This document shows, one piece after another, positions 35,461 through 44,839 of a stretch of 64,000 nt of DNA. The position numbers and the translations under genes are program-made. Every line of letters begins with the position of its first letter. The stretch's first letter is position 1. The notes below the pieces were generated by a model. That model searched no databases. It worked only from the letters and a program-made list of their open reading frames with translations, and was not told where the DNA came from. The stretch comes from an uncultured Dehalococcoidia bacterium (GTDB lineage Bacteria > Chloroflexota > Dehalococcoidia > Lucifugimonadales > GCA-2712585). The stretch spans positions 816,459 through 880,458 of the forward strand of contig OX638324.1 of assembly GCA_951812825.1 (NCBI GenBank). Reading direction: 5' to 3'.

Positions 35461-36066
35461 CTACTGAGTTGAGAGTCCAGATGCGTTGAGAAGTCTCGCC
35501 TCACCCAGCGACCGGTACACGGCGCCCTGTGGGGTTAGGGTGCTGTGGATAAGGTGGATTTTTTCCACGACCCACTGAAGTTCCCCCACGCTGGCTTCCT
35601 CTCGCAACGCGGCTCGGACAAGGTCGCGTTGGGATTCAGGCAGGGTTCGGCGAACGCGGCCAAGTGTAAGGTGCGGAGTGAAGCCCCGGCGGTCGGGTTC
35701 GAAGCCTAGGAACTGACACTGCCCTTCCACGGACGCCTGAAGTCGGGCAAGCGGCGAAAGGTCTCCGTTTAGCCCAACCCAGAGAATGCGGGGGTCGTTT
35801 GGGTTGGGGAAGACCCCAAGGTTGCCAAGCCCGAGGGTGAAAACATGATGACATCCAGCGGCGGATTCGATGGCGTCTAGGAGCAGAGCTACCGTGGAAG
35901 GCGGAACGTCTCCCAGAAACTTGAGCGTCAGATGGATGCCGCCGGGCTTAACCCACCGGACGCCGGACAGCCCCCGACCTTTCAGGCTTTCAATAGAGGT
36001 CGATAGCGCCTCTTTCACGTCGGAGGGAAGGTCAATGGCGATGAAACTGCGTATTCCTTCGTTCAT
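35461..36066 (-). CDS. thpR: RNA 2',3'-cyclic phosphodiesterase
   Basis: 201 residues of the 2H phosphoesterase family (LigT/ThpR). The two HxT motifs are HLTLKFLG (H45) and HLTLGRVR (H132), spaced as expected, with the start SFIAIDLPSDVKEAL. It opens 2',3'-cyclic phosphates on RNA ends to 2'-phosphates; the in vivo role is unclear. The ATG overlaps the mug stop (ATGA, 36063-36066), so translation is coupled. Confidence 0.93.
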   Translation of the reverse strand: MNEGIRSFIAIDLPSDVKEALSTSIESLKGRGLSGVRWVKPGGIHLTLKFLGDVPPSTVALLLDAIESAAGCHHVFTLGLGNLGVFPNPNDPRILWVGLNGDLSPLARLQASVEGQCQFLGFEPDRRGFTPHLTLGRVRRTLPESQRDLVRAALREEASVGELQWVVEKIHLIHSTLTPQGAVYRSLGEARLLNASGLSTQ

Positions 36067-36596
36067 AGCTCAATGAGGCAGTCGCGAAGTTTCTTGAGTT
36101 CTTGGAACCAGCAGACCAGAGTATCCAGGGAGTATTGGGCGTTGGCGGGACTGGGGTTGGGCACTACAAAGACCCGCGACGCACCGATGTTGTGAGGTTG
36201 GAGGCCAAGCTCGGCCTTCAGCTTCAGTCCTTCGGCGTATCGCAGGTAGTTGGCGTAGACTGTAAGCCCCTGGAAACAGACTATTGCAGGCTGACATTTC
36301 AGCAGCTTCTCTTTAAGGATCGGCGCGCCCTCCCGGTAGTCTTTGGCCCGTAGAGCCGATGCCTGTCTGGAGGGTCGCTTGACCAGGTCCGTAAAGCCGA
36401 TGCCGTGGTCGAGGAGCTTGTAGTCTTCCTCCATCCCCACGGCGAATTCAACAAGACCGGACTGGTTGAAGGCGCGCCAGAAGCGATTGCGTGGGTTAGC
36501 GAAGTAGTGGCCACGCTCCACCGAGACCTGGGAGGGGTTCAGGCCCACGAGAACAATGCCTAAATCTTCCGCCATGTAGTCTGGAAGCGTGTTCAT
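36063..36596 (-). CDS. mug: Mismatch-specific uracil/thymine-DNA glycosylase
   Basis: 177 residues. Motif 1 is VLVGLNPSQVSVERGHYFANP; the asparagine N20 corresponds to the water-positioning N18 of E. coli Mug (GINPG there, GLNPS here). Motif 2 is VVPNPSPANAQYSL. It excises uracil or thymine from mismatches opposite guanine, such as those arising from deamination of cytosine. It overlaps the upstream amidohydrolase gene by 4 nt and thpR by 4 nt. Confidence 0.9.
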   Translation of the reverse strand: MNTLPDYMAEDLGIVLVGLNPSQVSVERGHYFANPRNRFWRAFNQSGLVEFAVGMEEDYKLLDHGIGFTDLVKRPSRQASALRAKDYREGAPILKEKLLKCQPAIVCFQGLTVYANYLRYAEGLKLKAELGLQPHNIGASRVFVVPNPSPANAQYSLDTLVCWFQELKKLRDCLIEL

Positions 36597-37432
36597 AGGT
36601 TCAGAAGACTCTGACCGTTTTTACCGAGAATCAGACGCTTCTCTCCGTCGGTCAAATTACTGCCGTGCACCTGCCTGAGGAGGCGAGCTTGGGTCAGCAG
36701 GGGGTAGTCGGTCCCCAGGAGAATGCGTTCGGCCCCTGTTATGCTGGCGACGGACTCAAAGACGTCGGGTGTGTAGAGAAAGGGCGAGGCCGCCGTGTCA
36801 AAGTACACATTCTCCAGGCCCTCGCGCACCTCCGGCATAAGTGCGTAGAAGGGAAGGCCGCCGCCCCAGTGGGCGCAGACGATCCTGTTGTCAGGGAAGT
36901 TCTGGATGAACGACCAGAGCTTGTCGGGAGTGGTCTTGCCCTTGCCTGCGTAGCAGTGGCCTACCGGTTCTGAGCTGTGTACCAGCACAATGAGGCCCAT
37001 TTCGCGGGCGGCGTCCATGATGGGGGCCATCAAACCCTCGTCAGCAATGTCGAAGCCTTGCGTGTCCGGGTGAAGTTCGCCTATGCCGCGAGCCCCCCGC
37101 TCGACGCACCGCTCTATCTCTCGTAACGCGTCCCTGCCCCAGTTGGGGTTGACGGAGCAGAATGGTACTAGGCGACCGTCGCTGGAAGCTGCCGCGCGGA
37201 GAATATACTCGTTGGCCTCCCGAGCAACGCTCCGGCTTGTCCAGCCAAGGCCGAGTACGACGGTAACGTCCACCTTGGCCTTGTCCATGGCAAGAAGGAG
37301 TTCCGGCGCGGACGCGATCCTCGCCTTCGGGTTGCCGAAAAGCAGCGCGAAGGTCTCGTCCCGGGCAATTATCTCCTCCCGGCGAACCATAAAGGAAGGC
37401 GGATACAGGTGGGCGTGAAAGTCAATTATCAT
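36593..37432 (-). CDS. Amidohydrolase (amidohydrolase_2 family)
   Basis: 279 residues of the metal-dependent TIM-barrel type. Metal-site signatures: DFHAHLYPP (H6, H8), GIGELHPDTQGF, VLVHSSEPVG, VCAHWGGGLPF and LLGTDYPLL with the catalytic aspartate. The family includes decarboxylases and hydrolases of small acids; a TatD-type nuclease role is less likely because the motif spacing fits amidohydrolase_2 better. It is first in an operon with mug, thpR and a HhH-GPD glycosylase, each overlapping or 11 bp apart. A TATAAT (37447-37442 on the minus strand) lies 9 nt before the ATG, suggesting a leaderless transcript. Confidence 0.82.
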   Translation of the reverse strand: MIIDFHAHLYPPSFMVRREEIIARDETFALLFGNPKARIASAPELLLAMDKAKVDVTVVLGLGWTSRSVAREANEYILRAAASSDGRLVPFCSVNPNWGRDALREIERCVERGARGIGELHPDTQGFDIADEGLMAPIMDAAREMGLIVLVHSSEPVGHCYAGKGKTTPDKLWSFIQNFPDNRIVCAHWGGGLPFYALMPEVREGLENVYFDTAASPFLYTPDVFESVASITGAERILLGTDYPLLTQARLLRQVHGSNLTDGEKRLILGKNGQSLLNL

Positions 37433-37469
37433 GTCCCTTGCATTATAGTGAGGTAGAAGGGCCGAATGC

Positions 37470-37498
37470 TAGACAGTGGTTTGGGGCGTTGCTATAAT
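37470..37498 (+). promoter_or_regulatory. Promoter of the transketolase genes
   Basis: TAGACA (37470-37475) and a perfect TATAAT (37493-37498) with a 17-bp spacer. Transcription would start near 37505, about 90 nt before the ATG at 37595. Confidence 0.7.
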
Positions 37499-37594
37499 GC
37501 CCCTTCGAGAAGGATTGAAAGGGGCGCGGGCGACGATTGCATAGTAATAACGGAGCTTGCCGGGATACTGCGGTTGCCGTTGAGGCGTTTATTC

Positions 37595-38413
37595 ATGACT
37601 AGGGGCGCGGCCATAGCGGAGTTGCCGGGGATTGCCAGGGAATCTCGGCGGAACATTCTCAAGATGATTTTCGAAGCGGGCAGCGGCCATCCCGGCGGGT
37701 CCCTTTCCGAAATTGACATCCTGACGGCCCTATACTTTCGCGTCATGCGGGTGGACCCGCGGAACCCCAGGTGGGAAGGCAGAGACCGGTTCATCCTAAG
37801 CAAGGCCCACGCCTGTCCGGGGCTCTATGCGACCCTTGCAGCCCGCGGCTTCTTCCCCGTGGCAGACCTGCTCACCTTCCGTAAGATCAACAGCCGTTTG
37901 CAGGGGCACGCCCACGTAATGACGCCCGGCGTGGAAATGAGCGGCGGGTCCTTGGGCCAGGGGCTCTCTTTCGGCGTTGGGTGCGCACTGTCGGCGCGGC
38001 TGGATGGCCTGGACCACCGGGTCTTCGTCATGCTGGGCGACGGTGAGTGCGACGAAGGGCAGGTCTGGGAAGCGGCCATGTCGGCCTCCCACTACGGGCT
38101 CGACAATCTCGTGGCCATCGTAGACCGTAACCGCATCCAGAACGACAGGTTCACCGACGATGTGATGAAGCTTGAACCCCTCGCACAAAAATGGGAGGCC
38201 TTCGGTTGGAAGGCCCTGGAAATTGACGGCCACGACATGGAAGCCGTCGTGGAGGGGCTGGAGACGGCGGCTACCGTTCAGGGGCAGCCGGCGGTGGTCA
38301 TCGCCAGGACGGTGAAGGGCAAGGGCGTCAGCTTCATGGAAAACAACCCCGCCTTTCACGGCGCCGCCCCCAACGAAGAAGAATTCCAAAATGCGCTGGC
38401 TGAACTGGCCTGA
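37595..38413 (+). CDS. Transketolase, N-terminal (ThDP-binding) subunit
   Basis: 272 residues. The ThDP domain is shown by GSGHPGGSLSEIDILTALYF, SKAHACPGLYA, GSLGQGLSFGVG and the ThDP/Mg motif GDGECDEGQVWEAAMSASHYGLDNL (in parts: GDGECDEGQVWEA, then LVAIVDRNRIQND). It forms a two-subunit transketolase with the next gene. The frame is open to 37466, but the promoter at 37470-37498 rules out those starts; the ATG at 37595 fits, though its ribosome binding site is weak. The stop is 9 nt before the GTG of the C-terminal subunit gene. Confidence 0.9.
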   Translation: MTRGAAIAELPGIARESRRNILKMIFEAGSGHPGGSLSEIDILTALYFRVMRVDPRNPRWEGRDRFILSKAHACPGLYATLAARGFFPVADLLTFRKINSRLQGHAHVMTPGVEMSGGSLGQGLSFGVGCALSARLDGLDHRVFVMLGDGECDEGQVWEAAMSASHYGLDNLVAIVDRNRIQNDRFTDDVMKLEPLAQKWEAFGWKALEIDGHDMEAVVEGLETAATVQGQPAVVIARTVKGKGVSFMENNPAFHGAAPNEEEFQNALAELA

Positions 38414-38424
38414 GGGTATTTGAT

Positions 38425-39372
38425 GTGACCCAATCGTTGCCCAAAGTCGCAACCCGCGAAGCCTACGGACAGGCCCTCGTTGAGCTGGGCCGCGAGAATC
38501 CCGACATCGTCGTCTTGGGAGGCGACCTCAACAAGTCCACCTTCGTCCATCTTTTCGCCGCCGAGTTTCCCGACCGGTTCTTCGACTTTGGTCCGGCGGA
38601 GCAGAACATCATGGGCGTAGCGGCGGGAATGGCCGCTTCCGGCAAAGTCCCCTTCGTCAGCACCTTCTCCGTGTTTGGCATGTGCCGTCCCTTTGACCAG
38701 GTGCGCGTCGGCATTGCACAGCCCCATCTGGGCGTGAAGATCGTCTGCACCCACGCCGGAATTCTGACCGGCGAGGACGGTATGTCCGCCCACGGCATAG
38801 AGGACCTGTCCCTGGCGTGTTCCCTGCCCGGCTTCACCGTAGTCGCTCCTTCCGATGCCGTAGAGGCGGTCGCGGCGGTTCGCGCCGCTGCGAAAACGCC
38901 AGGTCCCTTCTACGTGCGCCTCTACAGACCGGCCACGCCCGTAATGCACTCCGAGGACTATGAATTTAGGCTGGGCGTGGGAGATGTGGTGCGACAGGGG
39001 AAGGACGCTTCGATCATAGCCACCGGGGTGATGGTCGCAACGGCATTGGAAACGGCGGATGCCCTGACGTCAAGGGGTGTCTCCTGCCGGGTGATAAACA
39101 TTCACACCCTTAGCCCCTTGGACGAGGATGTCATTGCGACAGCCGCCCAGGAGACCGGCGGGGTGGTTACCGTGGAGGAGCACCTCTCCCACGGAGGCCT
39201 TGGCAGCCGCGTAGCCCAGGTGTTGGGTAGAAAGGCCCCGGTGCCTTTGGAGATGGTGGCGCTGCAGGGGTACACCGAGTCAGGAGACCCGGCTCTCCTG
39301 ATAAAGAAATATCACCTGGCAGCGGAAGACGTGGAAGCTGCCGTCTGGCGCGTCTTGGAGCGTAAGAGCTAG
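38425..39372 (+). CDS. Transketolase, C-terminal subunit
   Basis: 315 residues with the pyrimidine-binding and C-terminal domains. Hallmarks: TREAYGQALVELGRENPDIVVLGGDL, DFGPAEQNIMGVAAGMAASG with the conserved ThDP-activating glutamate, HAGILTGEDGMSAHGIEDL and TVEEHLSHGGLGSRVAQV, each quoted in part. The start is the GTG at 38425, 12 nt after the previous gene's TGA, with TGAGGG as ribosome binding site. Split transketolases are common in archaea and in Chloroflexi and Firmicutes. Last gene of the G/C-balanced block. Confidence 0.91.
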   Translation: MTQSLPKVATREAYGQALVELGRENPDIVVLGGDLNKSTFVHLFAAEFPDRFFDFGPAEQNIMGVAAGMAASGKVPFVSTFSVFGMCRPFDQVRVGIAQPHLGVKIVCTHAGILTGEDGMSAHGIEDLSLACSLPGFTVVAPSDAVEAVAAVRAAAKTPGPFYVRLYRPATPVMHSEDYEFRLGVGDVVRQGKDASIIATGVMVATALETADALTSRGVSCRVINIHTLSPLDEDVIATAAQETGGVVTVEEHLSHGGLGSRVAQVLGRKAPVPLEMVALQGYTESGDPALLIKKYHLAAEDVEAAVWRVLERKS

Positions 39373-39505
39373 ACCTCCCTGGCCTCGCCGCACGTCCCAC
39401 CCATTCCCTCCAATTCCTTCTGTTTTCCCGCCAAGAGAGCCCTTTGCACAACCGTCATTCCGGCCCACGGGCAGGAATCCACCTTCCCCTCCTCCCACAC
39501 CCCCC

Positions 39506-40180
39506 TCACTCCGCAACCACAATCCGGTCCACGTAAATCCCCGGCGTCACCACCCGCTCCGGGTCAATCGACCCCACCTCCACCAACTCCCGCACCTCCG
39601 CCACCGTAACCTTCGCCGCCGACGCCATCGTCGGATTGTAATTCCGCTGCGCCAGACGGTACGTCAAATTCCCGAGCCTGTCCGCCCGATGTCCCCCAAT
39701 CAGCGCAAAGTCCGCGCCCAGCGGCGATGCCAGCACATACTCCCGCCCGTCAAACATCCGCGCGTCACTCTCCTCAAACACCGTCCCCACGTAATTCGGC
39801 ACGTACACCCCACCCAGTCCCGCGCCCGCCGCCCGCATCCGCTCCGCCAGCACACCCTGAGGAATAACCTCCACCTCCAGCTTCCCCTTTCTCCACAACT
39901 CCAGCGCCGGAATCTCCTGGTTCGGACGACCGAAAAAAGTCGTAATCACCTTCCGTACCTGTCCCCGCTCCACCAGACGCGCCACGTCATATTCGTCAGG
40001 CTTCGGCTCAAAGCAAGTGTTGCTGATGGTCGTCAACTCCTTGGGGCCCAACTCCATCAGAGCCTTCACTAACGACTGAGGAAGCCCCGGCGCTCCGAAG
40101 CCCCCCAGCATGATGACGGCCCCGTCGAACACGTCCTCCAACGCCTCCACCCCAGACGAATACACCTTCCCTTGAGCCAC
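39506..40180 (-). CDS. 3-oxoacid CoA-transferase A subunit (orphan)
   Basis: 224 residues. The A-subunit CoA-binding glycine loop is VIMLGGFGAPGLPQSLV; NTCFEPKPDEYDVARLVERGQVRK, PQGVLAERMRAAGAGLGGVYVPN and TPGIYVDRIV match the family (quoted in parts). There is no B subunit next to it. Possible partners are the second B subunit at 27798-28463 or a gene outside the window. It lies at the left edge of the renewed C-rich composition. The ATG at 40180 has no strong ribosome binding site. Confidence 0.88.
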   Translation of the reverse strand: MAQGKVYSSGVEALEDVFDGAVIMLGGFGAPGLPQSLVKALMELGPKELTTISNTCFEPKPDEYDVARLVERGQVRKVITTFFGRPNQEIPALELWRKGKLEVEVIPQGVLAERMRAAGAGLGGVYVPNYVGTVFEESDARMFDGREYVLASPLGADFALIGGHRADRLGNLTYRLAQRNYNPTMASAAKVTVAEVRELVEVGSIDPERVVTPGIYVDRIVVAE

Positions 40181-40396
40181 GAATGAAGCCTCCCGAAATC
40201 AACGCTCCCCGCATTCTACCAGCCCCCGCCCCTCCCACCAACACCATCCCCTCCCCTCGTTCCTGCAAAGGCAGGAAACATCCCTCAACCCACGCCCGAA
40301 ATCCCCCCATACCCACCCAACTCCCTCTCACCCCCATTTCATCCTGACTTGCGTAGGGGCTCTACCCTTGTGGTCGCCCCCCACTTGCACAGCCGC

Positions 40397-40433
40397 ATGT
40401 CATCCTGAGGAGGCTCCGCGACGAAGGATCTCG
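40397..40433 (+). repeat. Family A repeat, copy 10 (covarying arms)
   Basis: Arms ATCCT and AGGAT, the same paired change seen in copy 4, with the aggctccgcg interior of copy 6. Confidence 0.75.
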
Positions 40434-40543
40434 TCTCCATAACGTACCTCTCCCCTACCGTTTTCCCGGCCCCCGAACCGCAATCCAGCCTCCCAATAAC
40501 TACGTTGCATCCGCTCTCCTCTAACCCAACAAGAACCCCACCC

Positions 40544-40570
40544 GTAGGGGCGGGTTTCAAACCCGTCCTT
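40544..40570 (+). repeat. Family B hairpin repeat
   Basis: gtagggg leader, then CGGGTTT and AAACCCG around a single C. Confidence 0.62.
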
Positions 40571-40908
40571 ATCCTTCAACCACACCATCACACCACCCGA
40601 AATCACCCTGAAACAAACGCGAAATGAAACCACCCATTGAGACCACTTTCACGCCTGAATTATGGAAATGAACCCGAAATAATCGAAGAAATACTCACCG
40701 CATCCAACACACGAGGAACCGGCGAATGTTCACCGCGCAGAAACGTAAATCGCTACACCCTTAGCACTGGGGTCCACAGTATCCGGCAAACGATGAATAA
40801 GCAACGTCCGAAAGTTGGAATCGTCAAAATCCCAACGACCTATGCCTTGTGAGTCTATATTCTCATCGCAGAACACACCCGGGGCCCCCAAATCAAGGCA
40901 CCCCCCAC

Positions 40909-40942
40909 AAAAAAGAAGGGCGGCCCAACCGGGCCGCCCTTC
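40909..40942 (-). terminator. Intrinsic terminator of groEL
   Basis: On the minus strand, GAAGGGCGGCCC and GGGCCGCCCTTC form a perfect 12-bp stem with a 4-nt loop, followed directly by six T residues. It is 38 bp past the groEL stop. Confidence 0.9.
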
Positions 40943-40980
40943 TTCATCCCCGCTCCCTCAGGGAGCGAAAACTCTCTTCT

Positions 40981-42612
<1,632 letters not shown>

Positions 42613-42664
42613 TCAAAATTTCTGAATTGAAAATGTCGAAAGTTGTCGAGCTTTGCCGTCCGGC

Positions 42665-42955
42665 CTATCTGTTCACCTTGGCCAGAACGTCGCTCTCGCG
42701 GAGAATCAGGTACTCCTGACCCTCGTCCTTGTACTCCGTACCTGCGTACTTGGAGTAGATGATCCTGTCCCCGGTCTCCACCTCCATCGGCACGCGCGCG
42801 CCGTCGTCGGTCACCCGACCAGGCCCCACAGCTACAACCTCACCCTCCTGCGGCTTCTCCTTGGCAGTATCCGGAAGGATTATTCCTGAAGATGTGGTCT
42901 GTTCTTCCTCCAGTGGCTTGACTATCAACCTTTCTCCTAAAGGCGTGAATTTCAC
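42665..42955 (-). CDS. groES: Co-chaperonin GroES
   Basis: 96 residues, forms the heptameric lid on GroEL. It starts [20 protein letters not shown], has the mobile-loop region [15 protein letters not shown] and the C-terminal [14 protein letters not shown]-type roof. GGAGG upstream favours the GTG at 42955; an in-frame TTG at 42958 is possible. First gene of the groES-groEL operon. Confidence 0.96.
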   Translation of the reverse strand: MKFTPLGERLIVKPLEEEQTTSSGIILPDTAKEKPQEGEVVAVGPGRVTDDGARVPMEVETGDRIIYSKYAGTEYKDEGQEYLILRESDVLAKVNR

Positions 42956-43018
42956 CAATGCTTCCTCCTATAAATTTGGTGTATTATCGGGTCTGCCTTC
43001 ATCGTTATGACTACTAAA

Positions 43019-43045
43019 TTAGCAGTCTAGTCTTCTGAGTGCTAA
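43019..43045 (-). promoter_or_regulatory. CIRCE operator for HrcA
   Basis: Read on the minus strand: TTAGCACTC, nine bases, GACTGCTAA. The left arm is perfect and the right arm differs from GAGTGCTAA at one base. It lies 64 bp before the groES start, so the operon should be repressed by HrcA and induced by heat. Confidence 0.92.
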
Positions 43046-43140
43046 AATCAACGCGTATGATAAACTACGCTCCTAATACTGTCAATAGACCAATTTTTCA
43101 GCGAAAATCGTAACCCAAAGCCCTTGTTTTCCCCCTGCTT

Positions 43141-43920
43141 ATGTCGATTCGCAATAACATCCGCCTCGAAATCCACGACACCATTGCCGTCATACGCCTG
43201 CATATCCCCAACGACGATGCCCCTCCATACCCCACCTCCGCCGAGCACCTTGTCGATATCTGCCAAACCCTCAACGAAGACCCCACCCTCCGCGCCATAA
43301 TCCTGACCAACACCGCCGGAGCCTTCTGGCGCGAAAACCCCAACCCCTTCTCCCAAAGCGCCCCCGACGAAGACCCAGAATCCGCCCTCCAGCGCCGCCG
43401 CGTCGCCTCCCACGTCGCCAACCTCAAAACCCCCACCATCGCCGCCCTCCGGGGCCGGGCGTGGAATCAGGGCCTGGAGCTTGCCCTCGCCTGCGACCTT
43501 CGCCTGGCCGCCGAAGACTCAACCCTCGGTTTCTCATTGCTGTCCGAAGGCTTCATCCCCTGGGACGGTGGCACCCAGCGACTCCCCCGAATCATCGGTC
43601 GCGCCCACGCCCTCGATCTCCTCCTCACCGGACGCTCCCTCTCCGCCCGGGAAGCCCTCGAAATCGGTCTCCTCAACGCCATCGCCCCCGAAAAAGACCT
43701 GGAAAGCGCCGCCCTGAACCTCGCCCAGACCATCTCCCACGCTGCCCCCATAGCTGTCCGCTACCTCAAAGAGGCCGTCCACAAGGGCCTCGACATGCCC
43801 CTACCCCAAGGCCTCAACCTCGAAGCCGACCTAAGCTTCATCCTCCAGACAACCCAGGACCGACAACGCGGCATCGACTCATTCCTCAACAAAACCACCC
43901 CAGAATTCACCGGCCAATGA
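43141..43920 (+). CDS. Enoyl-CoA hydratase/isomerase family protein
   Basis: 259 residues, crotonase fold. Oxyanion-hole and catalytic positions are kept: GRAWNQGLELALACDLRLA (the glutamate corresponding to rat E144) and LLSEGFIPWDGGTQRLPR (E164 equivalent), so hydratase activity is possible. The A1 helix region is unusual: where typical members have GxxFCAGxDL it reads TNTAGAFWRENPNPFSQ. That may alter substrate binding. It diverges from groES across the CIRCE region. A paralogue lies at 44836-45585. Confidence 0.85.
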   Translation: MSIRNNIRLEIHDTIAVIRLHIPNDDAPPYPTSAEHLVDICQTLNEDPTLRAIILTNTAGAFWRENPNPFSQSAPDEDPESALQRRRVASHVANLKTPTIAALRGRAWNQGLELALACDLRLAAEDSTLGFSLLSEGFIPWDGGTQRLPRIIGRAHALDLLLTGRSLSAREALEIGLLNAIAPEKDLESAALNLAQTISHAAPIAVRYLKEAVHKGLDMPLPQGLNLEADLSFILQTTQDRQRGIDSFLNKTTPEFTGQ

Positions 43921-43933
43921 CCTTACTCCTCTT

Positions 43934-43953
43934 GTCCTCGCGAAGGCGGGGAC
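43934..43953 (+). repeat. Family C hairpin repeat (variant stem)
   Basis: GTCCTCGC, loop gaag, GCGGGGAC; 8 bp including one T-G wobble. Confidence 0.65.
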
Positions 43954-43972
43954 CCCATCTTGTCCCACGTAC

Positions 43973-43992
43973 GGCCGGTTCGCGAACCGGCC
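43973..43992 (+). repeat. Family B palindrome
   Basis: GGCCGGTTCGCGAACCGGCC, a perfect 20-bp palindrome 20 bp after a family C hairpin. Confidence 0.65.
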
Positions 43993-44044
43993 TCCTTAGA
44001 ACACAACTCAACACCCAGACTCTTACAAAATTGGACTCGCTTCT

Positions 44045-44839
44045 ATGGAAAAACAACTAGCCGTCAATCGCAACAACTGGAATGAGCGCACACCCGTCCA
44101 CGCGGCCTCAGCCTTCTACGACGTAGCGAGCTTCAAGAAGGGCCGCATTACCCTGAACCACATCGAGCGTCGCGAGGTCGGCGACGTGTCCCGCAAGACC
44201 CTTCTCCACCTTCAATGCCATTTCGGGATGGACACCATCTCCTGGTCGCGCCTGGGTGCAAAGGCCACAGGTGTTGACTTCTCCGACGCTGCCATAGACC
44301 TGGCCCGTGTCCTGAACAATGAGGTAGGCGCCAATGCCAGGTTCATCCGCTCCAACGTGTACGACCTGCCCGAAGTTCTGAACGAAGAGTTCGACGTCGT
44401 CTTTACCTCAATCGGCGTCCTGAGTTGGCTTCCGGATCTGGACAAATGGGCCTCCGTCATCCACTGCTTCCTCCGAACTGGCGGCGCCTTCCATATCCTA
44501 GACAAACACCCCCTCATGGGCATGTTAAGGGAGTCCGAAACTGGCGATATCCGCCCTGCGTCCAACTACTTTAGCCACGAGCGATTCTTCGAAGGCAACA
44601 GCCCCACCTACACCGACGGCCAACCCATCGCCAGTCCAACCTACGAGTGGCAGCACAGCCTCGGCGACATAGTCACCGCTCTGGCCAAGGCCGGCCTCAC
44701 CATTCAGTACCTCCACGAGTTCTCCGTCTCCGCCTATCGCGTTTTCCCCTGCATGACAAAGCACCACGATGGCTGGTGGCGGTTCCCAAAGCACAACCAT
44801 TCATTCCCACAGCTCTTCTCAATCAAGGCCGTCAAATGA
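44045..44839 (+). CDS. Class I SAM-dependent methyltransferase
   Basis: 264 residues. The SAM motif I region is LLHLQCHFGMDTISWSRLG, followed by ATGVDFSDAAIDLAR (acidic ribose-binding position), ARFIRSNVYDLP and FDVVFTSIGVLSWLPD (motif IV). The HLQCHFG variant is shared by a known group of uncharacterised bacterial methyltransferases. Substrate unknown. The stop overlaps the next gene by ATGA, so it is co-translated with an enoyl-CoA hydratase. Confidence 0.87.
   Translation: MEKQLAVNRNNWNERTPVHAASAFYDVASFKKGRITLNHIERREVGDVSRKTLLHLQCHFGMDTISWSRLGAKATGVDFSDAAIDLARVLNNEVGANARFIRSNVYDLPEVLNEEFDVVFTSIGVLSWLPDLDKWASVIHCFLRTGGAFHILDKHPLMGMLRESETGDIRPASNYFSHERFFEGNSPTYTDGQPIASPTYEWQHSLGDIVTALAKAGLTIQYLHEFSVSAYRVFPCMTKHHDGWWRFPKHNHSFPQLFSIKAVK

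Larger units (their letters stand above)
40181..40980. other. 800-bp intergenic region with repeats and the groEL terminator
   Basis: Contains a family C hairpin (about 40259-40276, TTCCTGC aaag GCAGGAA), a family B-like element (40345-40378), family A copy 10 (40397-40433), a family B hairpin (40544-40570), an AT-richer stretch without a gene (40600-40860) and the groEL terminator (40909-40942). Confidence 0.55.
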
